Shown: positions 18,745 to 28,000, counted from the first letter of the stretch. The stretch is 64,000 nucleotides of DNA from Hyphomicrobiales bacterium (GCA_013911885.1 JACESI010000002.1:62001-126000), one strand, 5' to 3'. Notes: generated by a model not told the origin, from the letters alone. Program-made: numbers and translations.

Positions 18745-19184
18745 TGAAGCTTTTTCTTGCCGCGGCCTTTATCGCCGCATTTCCCGCAGCCGCGCTGGCG
18801 GATGTTTCAGTCAGCGACCCCTGGGCGCGGGCCAGCATTCTCGCGTCCCGCCCGGGGGCGGCCTACCTCACTCTGCGCAGCGATGCGGACGACCGACTGC
18901 TGTCCGCGACGACGCCGGTTGCGGATCACGTGATGATCCACGCCTCCGAGACAGATGCGGATTCAGTCACGCGCATGATCCATCTCGACGCGCTCGATCT
19001 GGAGGCAGGACAGACGGTTCGGTTTGCCCCCGGCGGGATGCATCTGATGTTGATGGGGCTCGCGGGCAAGCTCGATGAAGGCGCCTCGTTTTGGCTGACG
19101 CTGACCTTCGAGCAAGCGGGCGCGATCACCGTGGAGGTCCCCGTGCTGGGAGTTGCAGCGTCCGGACCGGAGGTGGAGCCATGA
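18744..19184 (+). CDS. PCu(A)C family periplasmic copper chaperone
   Basis: VSVSDPWARAS...PGGMHLMLMGL. Confidence 0.9.
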   Translation: MKLFLAAAFIAAFPAAALADVSVSDPWARASILASRPGAAYLTLRSDADDRLLSATTPVADHVMIHASETDADSVTRMIHLDALDLEAGQTVRFAPGGMHLMLMGLAGKLDEGASFWLTLTFEQAGAITVEVPVLGVAASGPEVEP

Positions 19185-19795
19185 GGCTGCCTGCTCTTGT
19201 CGCCCTGTTCCTCCTCGCGGGCGCGGCACCGGCCGCCGCGCACCATCCCGGCGACCGTCTCGACGAAGTGATGGCGGAGAAGGAGTCGGCCTTCGAGCCC
19301 ACGGACGAGCGCCGCATGCCGCCGCTGGCGCTCACCGGAGCGGACGGCGCCAGCCTAGATCTGTCGGGGCTTGCCGACCGTATCGTGGTGCTCAGTTTCC
19401 GGCCAGATGGGTGCGACGCGCCCTGCGCAGATCAGCAGGCGCTTCTGCAGGAGGTTCTCGATGCGGTGAACGTCACGCCGATGCGCGACATGGTCCAGTT
19501 CCTCACCGTGGGCGGTGACGTAGCGCCCGATCCGGACGGGGAGGCCGCGAACTGGCGGTCCGTCATGCCCACTAACGAAACGGTGGAGGCAGCTGCCGCG
19601 GCCTTCGCGGCGCTCTCCGCTCGAGGGACGGATGCGCCCATGGTCCATGTCATCGGTCGGGGCGGGCGTCATGCCGGCATTTTCCACGGCGCAGGGTTCG
19701 GGCGCATCAACCTGGTGCTCTACATCAACGGCCTGACCAACGCGCCGCCGCCTGAACCCGGACTGCTGGACCGACTGTTCGGGGCGTTCCGATGA
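19181..19795 (+). CDS. SCO-like thioredoxin-fold exported protein
   Basis: Signal peptide; IVVLSFRPDGCDAPCADQQALLQEVLDAV. Confidence 0.65.
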   Translation: MRLPALVALFLLAGAAPAAAHHPGDRLDEVMAEKESAFEPTDERRMPPLALTGADGASLDLSGLADRIVVLSFRPDGCDAPCADQQALLQEVLDAVNVTPMRDMVQFLTVGGDVAPDPDGEAANWRSVMPTNETVEAAAAAFAALSARGTDAPMVHVIGRGGRHAGIFHGAGFGRINLVLYINGLTNAPPPEPGLLDRLFGAFR

Positions 19796-20292
19796 CAGCG
19801 GGGCCGCAGACCGGCGCGGCGCCGGGACGGGACTGGCTCAGTGCGTTGCGTCGTTACCTCGTCTTCGCCGCCATTGCGCACGCGGTCTGGGAATTCACGC
19901 ACCTGCCGCTCTACTCGATCTGGCTCACCGGGACCCCGGGCGAACTCGTCTTTGCGGCGGTCCACTGCACGGGCGGCGACATACTGATCACGCTCAGCAC
20001 GATCATGCTGTCGCTCTGCGTGTTCGGCAGCGCGGATTGGCCCCATATTCGCTGGCACCGCGTGCTTTGGGGCGCGGTGATCTTCGACGTCGCCTACACG
20101 ATCTTCAGCGAGTGGCTGAACATCGAGCTGCGCGAGGCCTGGGCCTATCGCGAGATGATGCCGGTGATCCCAGTGATCGACGCGGGGCTGAGCCCGATCC
20201 TGCAATGGATCGTCATCCCGGTCGTCGGCTATTGCTGGGCCACCGGAGTCCGGCCGTGGCGGCGCGATTATGTGGAGGTCGCGCATGGCTGA
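19792..20292 (+). CDS. Polytopic membrane protein, unknown function
   Basis: Multiple TM segments; AVWEFTHLPLYSIWLTGTPGELVFAAVHCTGGDILI. Confidence 0.65.
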   Translation: MTAGPQTGAAPGRDWLSALRRYLVFAAIAHAVWEFTHLPLYSIWLTGTPGELVFAAVHCTGGDILITLSTIMLSLCVFGSADWPHIRWHRVLWGAVIFDVAYTIFSEWLNIELREAWAYREMMPVIPVIDAGLSPILQWIVIPVVGYCWATGVRPWRRDYVEVAHG

Positions 20293-21013
20293 CCTATCGC
20301 TTCTCGGAATGACTGCGGCTCTGCTGGCCGGGGCGATCTCCTTCGCATCGCCCTGCGTCCTGCCGCTGGTTCCGGGCTACGTGTCCTACATCGCCGGAAG
20401 GACGGCAACAAGCGGCGTAGCGTCCGGCCGGTCACAGACGCTTTGGTTCAGCTTCTGCTTCGTCCTCGGCTTCTCGACCATATTCATGATCCTCGGCGCG
20501 TCCGCGACGGCCCTCGGACAAGCGCTGCTGCAGTGGCGCTACGAGCTCAATCTCGTCGGCGGCGGCATCGTGATCCTGTTCGGGCTCTTCATGATCGGCG
20601 CGGCGCGGATCGGCGCCATGCAGCGGGATCTGCGCTTCCATCTCGACATTCCCGGCGGCAGGCCCGCCGCATCCTACGTGCTGGGGCTCGCCTTCGGTTT
20701 CGGCTGGACCCCGTGTATCGGCCCCATACTCGGCGCGATCCTGACCGCCAGCGCAGCGAGCGCAACGGTGGGCCAAGGTGTGGCACTGCTTGCGTTCTAC
20801 TCCGCGGGACTGGGCGTGCCGTTCCTGATCGTGGCGGGTTTCACCGACAGGCTCGCCGGCCGATTGCGGGGCGTCGGACGGATCGGGCGTCGGCTGCACC
20901 AGGGCGCGGGCGCGGTCATGGTTCTGATGGGAGTGGCGATGATGACAGGCCAACTCAGTGCAATGTCCTACTGGCTTCTGGACGCCTTTCCCGCTCTGGG
21001 GCGCATCGGATGA
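20285..21013 (+). CDS. ccdA: Cytochrome c biogenesis protein CcdA
   Basis: AGAISFASPCVLPLVPGYVSYIAG and GFGWTPCIGPILGAIL. Confidence 0.92.
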   Translation: MADLSLLGMTAALLAGAISFASPCVLPLVPGYVSYIAGRTATSGVASGRSQTLWFSFCFVLGFSTIFMILGASATALGQALLQWRYELNLVGGGIVILFGLFMIGAARIGAMQRDLRFHLDIPGGRPAASYVLGLAFGFGWTPCIGPILGAILTASAASATVGQGVALLAFYSAGLGVPFLIVAGFTDRLAGRLRGVGRIGRRLHQGAGAVMVLMGVAMMTGQLSAMSYWLLDAFPALGRIG

Positions 21014-21317
21014 TTGCGGACAAGGACTGCACGCTGGAAGCGACAGCCCGCAAAACCGCCAGAAGCGGTCGATGCGCCGGGAGAGTTCGCCGAACGGGAA
21101 GACATTACCCTTGAAATCTCCGAGGCCGAGTTTCGCAGCACCCCTATTGGTCGTGCGCGCGTCGAAAACCGGGGGTAATGCCCGTCGCGTTCCTCCCTGA
21201 CTATACTTTTCCCACTTTTGACCTAATCTTCCGGGACCTGATCGTGCCGTCGGCCAAGGCTCATCGGCGCGGGCCTGTGCTCGCCTTTGACCAGTCGACG
21301 AGCGTTGGGCCTGCCGA

Positions 21318-21794
21318 TCAGGCAGCGGAATAGCTGGTATAGATATCGGTTGAGCCGTCGCGCCGGATGAGGAACACCTCATAGGCTTCACGTTCGCTTT
21401 CAGGTCCCATCCCGGGTGAGCCGTAAGGCATCCCCGGAACGGCAAGCCCGACGGCGTCCGGCCGCTCAGCGAGCAGCCGGCGGATGTCAGCAGCGGGAAC
21501 ATGGCCTTCGAGCACATAGCCTTCAACCATTCCTGTGTGGCAGGAGATCATCCTTTGTGGCACGCCTACTTCGGCCTTGTAGGACATAAGCAGCGTGCCG
21601 TAGCGCTCCTCGTCCGTCACGGTGAAGCCCTCATTCCGAAGATAGGTCACCCAGGCATTGCAACACCCGCAACCGGTCCCCTTGACGACATGGATCGCAG
21701 TGCTGGCGCTTTGCACCGGGCTGGCGGCGAAGGCTGCGATGGCAAGTCCGGACAGGAGTGTTGTTCGGCGGGTCAGATGGGAGGCGCGTGTCAT
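21318..21794 (-). CDS. DUF411 family protein (second copy)
   Basis: HVVKGTGCGCCNAWVTYLRNEGFTVTDEERYG...ISCHTGMVEGYVLEGHVPAADIRRLL. Confidence 0.88.
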   Translation of the reverse strand: MTRASHLTRRTTLLSGLAIAAFAASPVQSASTAIHVVKGTGCGCCNAWVTYLRNEGFTVTDEERYGTLLMSYKAEVGVPQRMISCHTGMVEGYVLEGHVPAADIRRLLAERPDAVGLAVPGMPYGSPGMGPESEREAYEVFLIRRDGSTDIYTSYSAA

Positions 21795-21822
21795 GTGGTT
21801 CTCCTAAAAACAAGTGTCGATA

Positions 21823-22422
21823 TCAGGCAAACAGCCTGCGGATTTTCGGCAGGGCGAAACGGCGGTCCTCGTGGTAGTCGATGATGCTGGCAAAGCGACC
21901 GTCGGCGTGAAACAGGAACACACCAGCGGTGTGGTCCATTGTGTAGTCGCTGCCCTGCGGCACCTTTTCAAACCGGGCGCGGAAGCCTGCAACGGCGCGT
22001 TCAACCTCGGCCAGAGGGCCGGTCAGGCCGTTGATGCGGGGATCGAAGCTCGACAGGTAGTCGGCCAGAACTTGTTGCGTATCGCGCTCGGGATCGACCG
22101 AGATGAAAACGGTGTTCAGGCCATCGGCGTCGGGGCCAAGCTCTTCGAGCCAGCCCGAAATGTCGCTGAGCGTGGTCGGGCAGACATCGGGGCACCAGGT
22201 GAAGCCAAAGAAGGCCATCGTCGGGCGACCGATCCAGTCCGCCGGGCGCACGGCCTCACCGTGATGGCTGGTCAGAGCAAAATTCATTTCGCTGATGGGC
22301 AAAGGCAGCAGCGCCGCTGGAGACTGCACCCGGTTGCGGCTTTGCCACCAACCAAGGCCGAGCGTGAAGGCCAGTGCTGCGCTCGCGCCCGCAAGACCAA
22401 GGATCAGTTGGCGTCGTCGCAA
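21823..22422 (-). CDS. SCO1/SenC family protein
   Basis: MAFFGFTWCPDVCPTTLSDISGWLEELG...FISVDPERDT. Confidence 0.9.
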   Translation of the reverse strand: MRRRQLILGLAGASAALAFTLGLGWWQSRNRVQSPAALLPLPISEMNFALTSHHGEAVRPADWIGRPTMAFFGFTWCPDVCPTTLSDISGWLEELGPDADGLNTVFISVDPERDTQQVLADYLSSFDPRINGLTGPLAEVERAVAGFRARFEKVPQGSDYTMDHTAGVFLFHADGRFASIIDYHEDRRFALPKIRRLFA

Positions 22423-22874
22423 TCCGGCCCCTCCGCGCGCAGGGACAGAACCTCGACGTTGACGACGATCTCGCCCGCGTTCTGGAAGCTCAGCGTCATC
22501 GGGAAGCTGTCGCCTTCCTTCAGCGCCATCGTCAGACCCATGAGCATGCCGTGGTAGCCGCCGGGGGCCAGCGCGACACTCTGGCCCGCCGCAACAGGGA
22601 TCGACATGGCATGCGGCATCGAGGCAACGCCGTCGGTCACCACGGATTCGTGCAGCATCGGCATCCCAGCCGCAGGGGTGGCAATGCTGACAAGCGCATC
22701 ATCCGTGTCGCCGCTATTGGTGATCTCGACATAGAACACGCCCGGCCGCGCCGCGCCGATTGTCGCCTTGGACCAGGCGTGTTCGATGGTCAGGTCACCA
22801 AGCGTAAAGGTCTCGCAGGCCAGCAAGGGAGTCGCGAACAGGGCGATGACAGTGGACAGGATCAGGGGTTTCAT
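22404..22874 (-). CDS. PCu(A)C family copper chaperone
   Basis: LTIEHAWSKATIGAARPGVFYVEI...PMLHESV...LAPGGYHGMLMGL. Confidence 0.9.
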   Translation of the reverse strand: MKPLILSTVIALFATPLLACETFTLGDLTIEHAWSKATIGAARPGVFYVEITNSGDTDDALVSIATPAAGMPMLHESVVTDGVASMPHAMSIPVAAGQSVALAPGGYHGMLMGLTMALKEGDSFPMTLSFQNAGEIVVNVEVLSLRAEGPDCDDAN

Positions 22875-22879
22875 GGGGC

Positions 22880-23473
22880 TCACAATCTTGATTGAAGGTC
22901 GGTCAGGATGTCGGTGGCGGGTGTGCCGTAGGTGAACTGACGCAACCAGTCGCCTGTCGGTCCGATGAGGTAGAGTGCCGGGCTGTGCGACATGGTGTAG
23001 CCGTCTGGTGCGACGGCATCGTCCTCGCGCGCGTAGTAGATGTGGAAACTGTCTGCCGCAGCGCGGGTCTGCGCCTCGTCCCCGGCAAGCCCGATGATCG
23101 ACGGGTGGAACGCCGCTGTGAACTCGGCCAGTCCCAGCCTGCGGTCCCGTTCGGGGTCAATGGAGATGAACAGAGGCTGGACCTTGCCTGCGTCGTCGCC
23201 CAGATCGTCCATCACCTGCGCCACTTCGGCAAGCGTTGTCGGGCAAACGTCCGGGCAGTTGGTGAATCCGAAGAAGACCAGAAGATGCTTGCCCGCAAAC
23301 TCCGAGGGCATACGCATACGCCCCTCGGGATCCGGCAGCGTGAAGGTTGGCCGGAAGGCAGCTTGTGGGAGGGCTTCCGGCGCTCGGTTTGACTGAAGCA
23401 CCAGCAGCCCATAGGCCAGCGCGGCACACCCCGCCGCCGCCCAAAGGATTTTCTGTAGCCTTGTCAAACGCAT
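22880..23473 (-). CDS. SCO1/SenC family protein
   Basis: LVFFGFTNCPDVCPTTLAEVAQVMDDLG...FISIDPERDRR. Confidence 0.9.
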   Translation of the reverse strand: MRLTRLQKILWAAAGCAALAYGLLVLQSNRAPEALPQAAFRPTFTLPDPEGRMRMPSEFAGKHLLVFFGFTNCPDVCPTTLAEVAQVMDDLGDDAGKVQPLFISIDPERDRRLGLAEFTAAFHPSIIGLAGDEAQTRAAADSFHIYYAREDDAVAPDGYTMSHSPALYLIGPTGDWLRQFTYGTPATDILTDLQSRL

Positions 23474-23501
23474 CCCGGATGATCCTGTCTTGCAGACAAG
23501 C

Positions 23502-23532
23502 GTCGTAAACCCTCCAACGACTTGAGCGTCAA
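23502..23532 (-). promoter_or_regulatory. CueR/HmrR-like MerR-family promoter for the SCO-PCuAC-SCO-DUF411 operon
   Basis: Minus strand: TTGACG-(19 nt CTCAAGTCGTTGGAGGGTT)-TACGAC with imperfect dyad, ending about 28 nt upstream of the ATG at 23473; same layout as CueR-type promoters. Confidence 0.6.
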
Positions 23533-23618
23533 GCCGGAAGCTGCCAACGCAATCGGTCGTGAGCCGCCTGGGCGACCGATCGCCGGTGCGATGGTCGCAT
23601 CAGGCGCGAAGCGGATAC

Positions 23619-24380
23619 TCACGAGAAACGGCGTCGCAGTGCGACGTTGAACGCCTCGATTGCAACGACCATGACAATGACCGCCAGCGTGACGCTCGCT
23701 GCCTTGTCGTACTGGAAAGAGCGCACATAGGTCTGGATGTAGAAGCCGATGCCACCGGCCCCGACGATGCCGAGGATCAGCGATTCCCGCAGGTTAAGTT
23801 CGAACCGGAAGATGGTGTCGCGGGCGATCACCGGCGCCATCTGCGGCCAGATCGCGTGGCGCAAGCGCGCGAGCGGCCCGGCGCCCGCGCTCTCCAGTGC
23901 GGCGATCGGCCCACGGGCGACCCCATCGATGGCCTCGGCATAGAATTTCGCCAGCATGCCCGTCGCATGGAAGGCCACCGCGATGATACCGGGCAGCGGA
24001 CCCAGACCCACCGCGCCTACCATCAGCATGGCGACGAGAATCAGGGGTATGGCGCGGATCAGTGCAAGAGTTGTCCGCACGGGGCGGTGGACGACGGGCG
24101 GCGCCATGGTTTCGGAGGCAAGGACGCCGAGTGGCCCCGACAGGAGTACAGCGCCGAGCGTTCCGAGGATCGCGATGCGCAGCGTCTCGGCGCTGCCCTT
24201 GAGGATCTCCTTCATCACACTCGGGTCCGGTGGAATCATCCGGTCTAGAAAATCCACGATGCGTGGTCCGGCTGAAAGGAGGCGAGAAAACTCCACGTCG
24301 GTAGTGGCCAGCGACCAGAGCACGGCCCCGGCGACCAGACCGCCCGCCGCGAAGCCGCCCCAACCCCGGCCTTCCATCAC
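23619..24380 (-). CDS. PhnE-like ABC transporter permease
   Basis: GSAETLRIAILGTLGAVLLSGPLGVLAS...FRFELNLRESLILGIVGAGGIGFYIQTYVRSFQYDKAASVTLAVIVMV. Confidence 0.88.
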   Translation of the reverse strand: MMEGRGWGGFAAGGLVAGAVLWSLATTDVEFSRLLSAGPRIVDFLDRMIPPDPSVMKEILKGSAETLRIAILGTLGAVLLSGPLGVLASETMAPPVVHRPVRTTLALIRAIPLILVAMLMVGAVGLGPLPGIIAVAFHATGMLAKFYAEAIDGVARGPIAALESAGAGPLARLRHAIWPQMAPVIARDTIFRFELNLRESLILGIVGAGGIGFYIQTYVRSFQYDKAASVTLAVIVMVVAIEAFNVALRRRFS

Positions 24381-25159
24381 AGCACCGCCTTCAGGCGGGG
24401 CTGAACGGCAACGGTCGCATCGTCATAGAGCCTTTCTGTCGTACTCTCGGTGAGTTCTGCCGTAGGCGCGTCGAAAACGATCCGCCCGTTGCGCATGCCC
24501 ACGATCCTTTGCGCGAAACGGCGTGCGAGGTCGGGCTGGTGAGAGGAAAAGACCGTCGTTGCACCGCGCCGCCGCGCGGCCTCGGTCAGCAGAGACAGGA
24601 TTTCGGCCGCGCGCACGGGATCAAGGTTACTCACCGGTTCGTCGGCAAGGATCAGACGTGGCTCCTGCGCGAGGCAGCGTGCGATGGCGACGCGCTGCCG
24701 CTGGCCGCCACTGAGACTGTCCACCCGTCGCTCAGCCAGGTCGGCAATGCCGCAATCAGTCAACGCCGCGTGCGCAACCGCAAGATCGTCTTTCGAGGGC
24801 CTCCCGAACAGGGCTCGCAATGGACTCATGCGGCCAAGCCTGCCATTCAGCACATTACGCAGAACGCTCGAGCGTTCGACCAGAGCGAAGTCCTGAAAGA
24901 TGAATCCTGTATCTGCCCGGTGCGCGCGCGGCGGCGCACGGTCCGGATCGAGCGCGTCGCCCAGGACCGAGACGCGGCCGCGCCAGCCCCTCAGGCGACC
25001 ATCGAGCAGCGTCAGCAGTGTCGTCTTGCCTGCACCCGAAGGTCCGATCAGCGCGAGGGCCTCGCCGGGCGGTATCGACAACGACACCTGATCCAGCGTC
25101 GGCAATCCCGATCCGTCATGCGAAAAGCATAGCTCGTCAATGCGCACGACCGAACTCAT
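24377..25159 (-). CDS. PhnC-like ABC transporter ATPase
   Basis: Walker A GPSGAGKTT, signature LSGGQRQRVAIAR, Walker B LILADEP. Confidence 0.9.
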   Translation of the reverse strand: MSSVVRIDELCFSHDGSGLPTLDQVSLSIPPGEALALIGPSGAGKTTLLTLLDGRLRGWRGRVSVLGDALDPDRAPPRAHRADTGFIFQDFALVERSSVLRNVLNGRLGRMSPLRALFGRPSKDDLAVAHAALTDCGIADLAERRVDSLSGGQRQRVAIARCLAQEPRLILADEPVSNLDPVRAAEILSLLTEAARRRGATTVFSSHQPDLARRFAQRIVGMRNGRIVFDAPTAELTESTTERLYDDATVAVQPRLKAVL

Positions 25160-26031
25160 GGCAACAGCCCATAGCGGCGGGCAAGTGCCCGAACACCATC
25201 GAAAGCGCCCGCATCGGCCAGGACATAGCCGTCAGGGCCGTAGAGGTGCCGCAACATGGCGCGATGTTCGGGCGCGTTCAGCCGCAGCATGGCGGTCACG
25301 AAGTTTTCCTGCACCTCGGCGTCCAGTCCGGGGCGGGCAATCACCAGGTGGCTGGGGATCGGCTCGCTCTCGGCGATCCAGGTGACCTGGGACTGTTGGT
25401 CCGGCGCGAGCAGGAGATCGGCATACTGGCTGGCGCCCGCGGCATCGACCAGGCCCTCGGCCATTGCCTGCATCGCCTGCTGATAGCCGCCCGCGAAGAA
25501 CACCCGGCCGAAGAAGGCTTCCGACTCTGCGGGTCCGGCGATCAGTCCCGCACGTTCGAATTCAGCCAGCGGGTAGAGATAGCCTGACTCCGAAATCGGA
25601 TCGGCAAAGGCGATATCGCGCCCGCGCAGATCATCCAGCGTGGTGATGCCACTGTCGCGTCGCACGAAGACCCGTCCGGTGTAGTTGGGTGCATCGCGAT
25701 AGACCTCGGACAAGAGCGGCACCGCACCGATCTGCGCCTCGGCCAGAACGAAGGGCAGCGCCCCCATGAAGGAGATGTCTGCATCGCCGTTGCGCAGCGC
25801 CTCGACGGCGGCTGCGTGATCAATGGTCACGAAACCTTCGACCGGCACGCTGATCTGCTGTGACAGCCAGCTGGTGATGGCCTCGATGTCGCCTAGAAGC
25901 TTTTCAGGGTTCTCCTGCGGAATGAAGGCCAACCGCAACGGGGCAGACTGCGCGCGAACCGGTGCCGCGAGGGCAGCGAGACTTGCGCCGGACAGGGCAA
26001 GCAGACGGCGGCGGGAGAGCATGGAGTTCAT
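25156..26031 (-). CDS. PhnD-like periplasmic substrate-binding protein
   Basis: Tat-like signal SRRRLLALSGASLAAL; LRLAFIPQENPEKLLGDIEAITSWLSQQISVPVEGFV; DISFMGALPFVLA. Confidence 0.88.
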   Translation of the reverse strand: MNSMLSRRRLLALSGASLAALAAPVRAQSAPLRLAFIPQENPEKLLGDIEAITSWLSQQISVPVEGFVTIDHAAAVEALRNGDADISFMGALPFVLAEAQIGAVPLLSEVYRDAPNYTGRVFVRRDSGITTLDDLRGRDIAFADPISESGYLYPLAEFERAGLIAGPAESEAFFGRVFFAGGYQQAMQAMAEGLVDAAGASQYADLLLAPDQQSQVTWIAESEPIPSHLVIARPGLDAEVQENFVTAMLRLNAPEHRAMLRHLYGPDGYVLADAGAFDGVRALARRYGLLP

Positions 26032-27911
26032 CAGAACGCCCTTTCTTCGATGGCTTGCGCCTCTGATTGAAATGCGGCCCAGCTTGCCTCTGCGGCGGCC
26101 CAATCGTCGGCGCGCACTGCTGCGCCAACGGCAGCCAGACGTTCGGCAAGGGAATAGATCTCGGGACGCGCGGCGAGATTCGCCATGGTGCCTGCATCCG
26201 CCGAGAGATCGGCGGCAACGGTGTCGGTCAACAGCAGGATATGCTCAGCGTCTCGGCGCGGCAGAAGCGCATCGAGGGTCGAGGCGAACGTGGTCAATTC
26301 CGCGAAGGCCAGCCGGAACGGCGTGTTCTCGGCATCAAAGACCTCATAAGGTTCATCCGCCGCGCCCACAGTTTCGAGGTAGGCGGTCAGGTCGGCGCGC
26401 TCGGGCTCGGTCAGGCCAAGGCTTCTGGTCGTGTCGAACCAGTCCACCACGGCGGCCAGCGTCGGCATCGAGCCGTCATGGAAATAGGGCGCGGTGTAGA
26501 CGGTCCCGAGCAGGGTCGGCGTGTCGAGTGCTCCGCCGCGCGACCCCTCATAGGCCGCAGTCACCGACCCGATGTCATGCGCTTGGCGATCCAGGAAATT
26601 CCCGTTTGGCACATGGCAGCTGGCGCAGGATTGACCGTCCAGCCCGTCAAAGGGCCGGTTGAAGATCGCCTCACCCCGCCATGCTGCCTCGGGCGCTGCA
26701 TCGGTCAGGCGGCCGTCGCCGGTCAGCATCGCGTTTGGCAGAAAGTCGAACTCGGTCATGTAGGCGACGATGGCGTCCAGCATGAAGGGTGTAGGCTCGG
26801 CACCGGCGAATTCGTTGACGATCACGTTGCGGGTGAAATCGCGAATGCTGGCAAACCGGCCATCACGGCCATAGGGGCCGGTAAACCGCAGCCCGCGCAG
26901 GCTGGGAATGTCGATCGGGTCGGCACGGCGGTCGTTGAACATCGGGTTGAAGAAGGTCCCGTCCACATCCACCGAGCCGGGGTTGTGGCTGGCACCGGGG
27001 ATGAAGAACCGCTGGTTGATGTCCGAACGGTTGTGGCAGGTCGAGCAGGCGATGCCAAGCTCGCGCGCCGGGCCACTGAAGATCTCGGGGCTGTCGAACA
27101 GCATGTCGCCATAGGCGATCAGCGGCAGGTCGGTCTCATCTATGCCTTGCTCTTCGAAACCCAGTACAAGCAGGGGCAACGGATCCTGATCGAAGATGTC
27201 AGAGCCCGGAGGCAGCGTCGCGGGAAGCGTCACCGCACGGCCGCTGAGGGCAATGGTTTCCGGCACGGCGGAGAGGGTTGTGCGCGGCGCAAAATCGGCG
27301 ACGCGGTAGTTGGCGGCGAGATAGTCGGAAATAACCACCCGCGCCGCCGTCATGGCTTCGTGGTCGGGTTCGGTCGCGCCAACACCCAGAACCCCGGTAG
27401 AGCCGGTGTCGCTGGACAGCTCCAGCCAGGCCCGTCCGAGCGCGCGGGCCGCTTCGGGGTCAGCGGCGGCGAGATGATCCTCGATCGCGCGATAAAGCTC
27501 GCGGGCCGTGCGTACCGTCTGCTGTGCTGCGGCGGGGCTCTCGGCCGCCAGCGCCGCGTCAAGCTCTTCGTCGATGCGGGCGGCGACAAGACGCGTCGCG
27601 GCCTCGAAAACCGCTTCCCGATCTTCGCGCGCGATGGCGGCCGTCAGCGCCTCGGTCGGCAGGGAGCTTTGGCCCGCGAGCCAATCGAGCGCACCTTGCG
27701 TGTATTCCGACCCGCGATAGGGCTCTTCCCAGGCGCGCTCCACCGCGTCCCAGGGAACTGGCGCGAGATTGCCGAGAAACAGGGTCAACCGGTAAGCGGC
27801 AGCCTCGGGCAGCCAGGGGGTCTCTTTGGCCGGGGTCGCGATCGCCGGCCCGGCGAGAAAGCCAATTGCCAGCGCGAAACCGCAAGCGAGAGTGGGAATC
27901 CTGATGTGCAC
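26031..27911 (-). CDS. Large diheme cytochrome c peroxidase/MauG-family protein with N-terminal extension
   Basis: Two heme motifs CSTCHNRSDINQRFF and CASCHVPNGNFL; TPTLLGTVYTAPYFHDGSMPTLAAVVDWFD. GTG at 27911 preferred (ggag 6 nt upstream); ORF could extend to TTG at 27926. Confidence 0.85.
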   Translation of the reverse strand: MHIRIPTLACGFALAIGFLAGPAIATPAKETPWLPEAAAYRLTLFLGNLAPVPWDAVERAWEEPYRGSEYTQGALDWLAGQSSLPTEALTAAIAREDREAVFEAATRLVAARIDEELDAALAAESPAAAQQTVRTARELYRAIEDHLAAADPEAARALGRAWLELSSDTGSTGVLGVGATEPDHEAMTAARVVISDYLAANYRVADFAPRTTLSAVPETIALSGRAVTLPATLPPGSDIFDQDPLPLLVLGFEEQGIDETDLPLIAYGDMLFDSPEIFSGPARELGIACSTCHNRSDINQRFFIPGASHNPGSVDVDGTFFNPMFNDRRADPIDIPSLRGLRFTGPYGRDGRFASIRDFTRNVIVNEFAGAEPTPFMLDAIVAYMTEFDFLPNAMLTGDGRLTDAAPEAAWRGEAIFNRPFDGLDGQSCASCHVPNGNFLDRQAHDIGSVTAAYEGSRGGALDTPTLLGTVYTAPYFHDGSMPTLAAVVDWFDTTRSLGLTEPERADLTAYLETVGAADEPYEVFDAENTPFRLAFAELTTFASTLDALLPRRDAEHILLLTDTVAADLSADAGTMANLAARPEIYSLAERLAAVGAAVRADDWAAAEASWAAFQSEAQAIEERAF

Positions 27912-27928
27912 ACGTGTCTCCGTCAATT

Positions 27929-27942
27929 TTAGCCTTGGCTAA
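27929..27942. promoter_or_regulatory. Perfect palindrome TTAGCC-tt-GGCTAA, candidate MntR/DtxR-family operator
   Basis: ttagccttggctaa lies between the diheme protein start (27911, minus) and the mntR-like start (28001, plus). Confidence 0.6.
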
Positions 27943-28000
27943 CTTATGCACCCCGAGCCAACATGTTGTCAATCGGGCAGCGATTTGGCATTGTCACCGC

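Noticed and set aside
23619-26031. Phosphonate uptake/utilisation operon
   Set aside because: Only PhnCDE-type transporter homology; no phosphonate degradation genes, and linkage to MntR/diheme protein argues against the default label.
26067-27932. 621-aa plus-strand ORF antisense to the diheme protein
   Set aside because: Mirror frame of a GC-rich gene; low-complexity Arg/Gly composition, no domain signature, while the opposite strand has clear heme motifs.
27959-27968. Short palindrome caacatgttg near mntR as a second operator
   Set aside because: Only 10 bp, likely by chance; weaker than the TTAGCC/GGCTAA palindrome.
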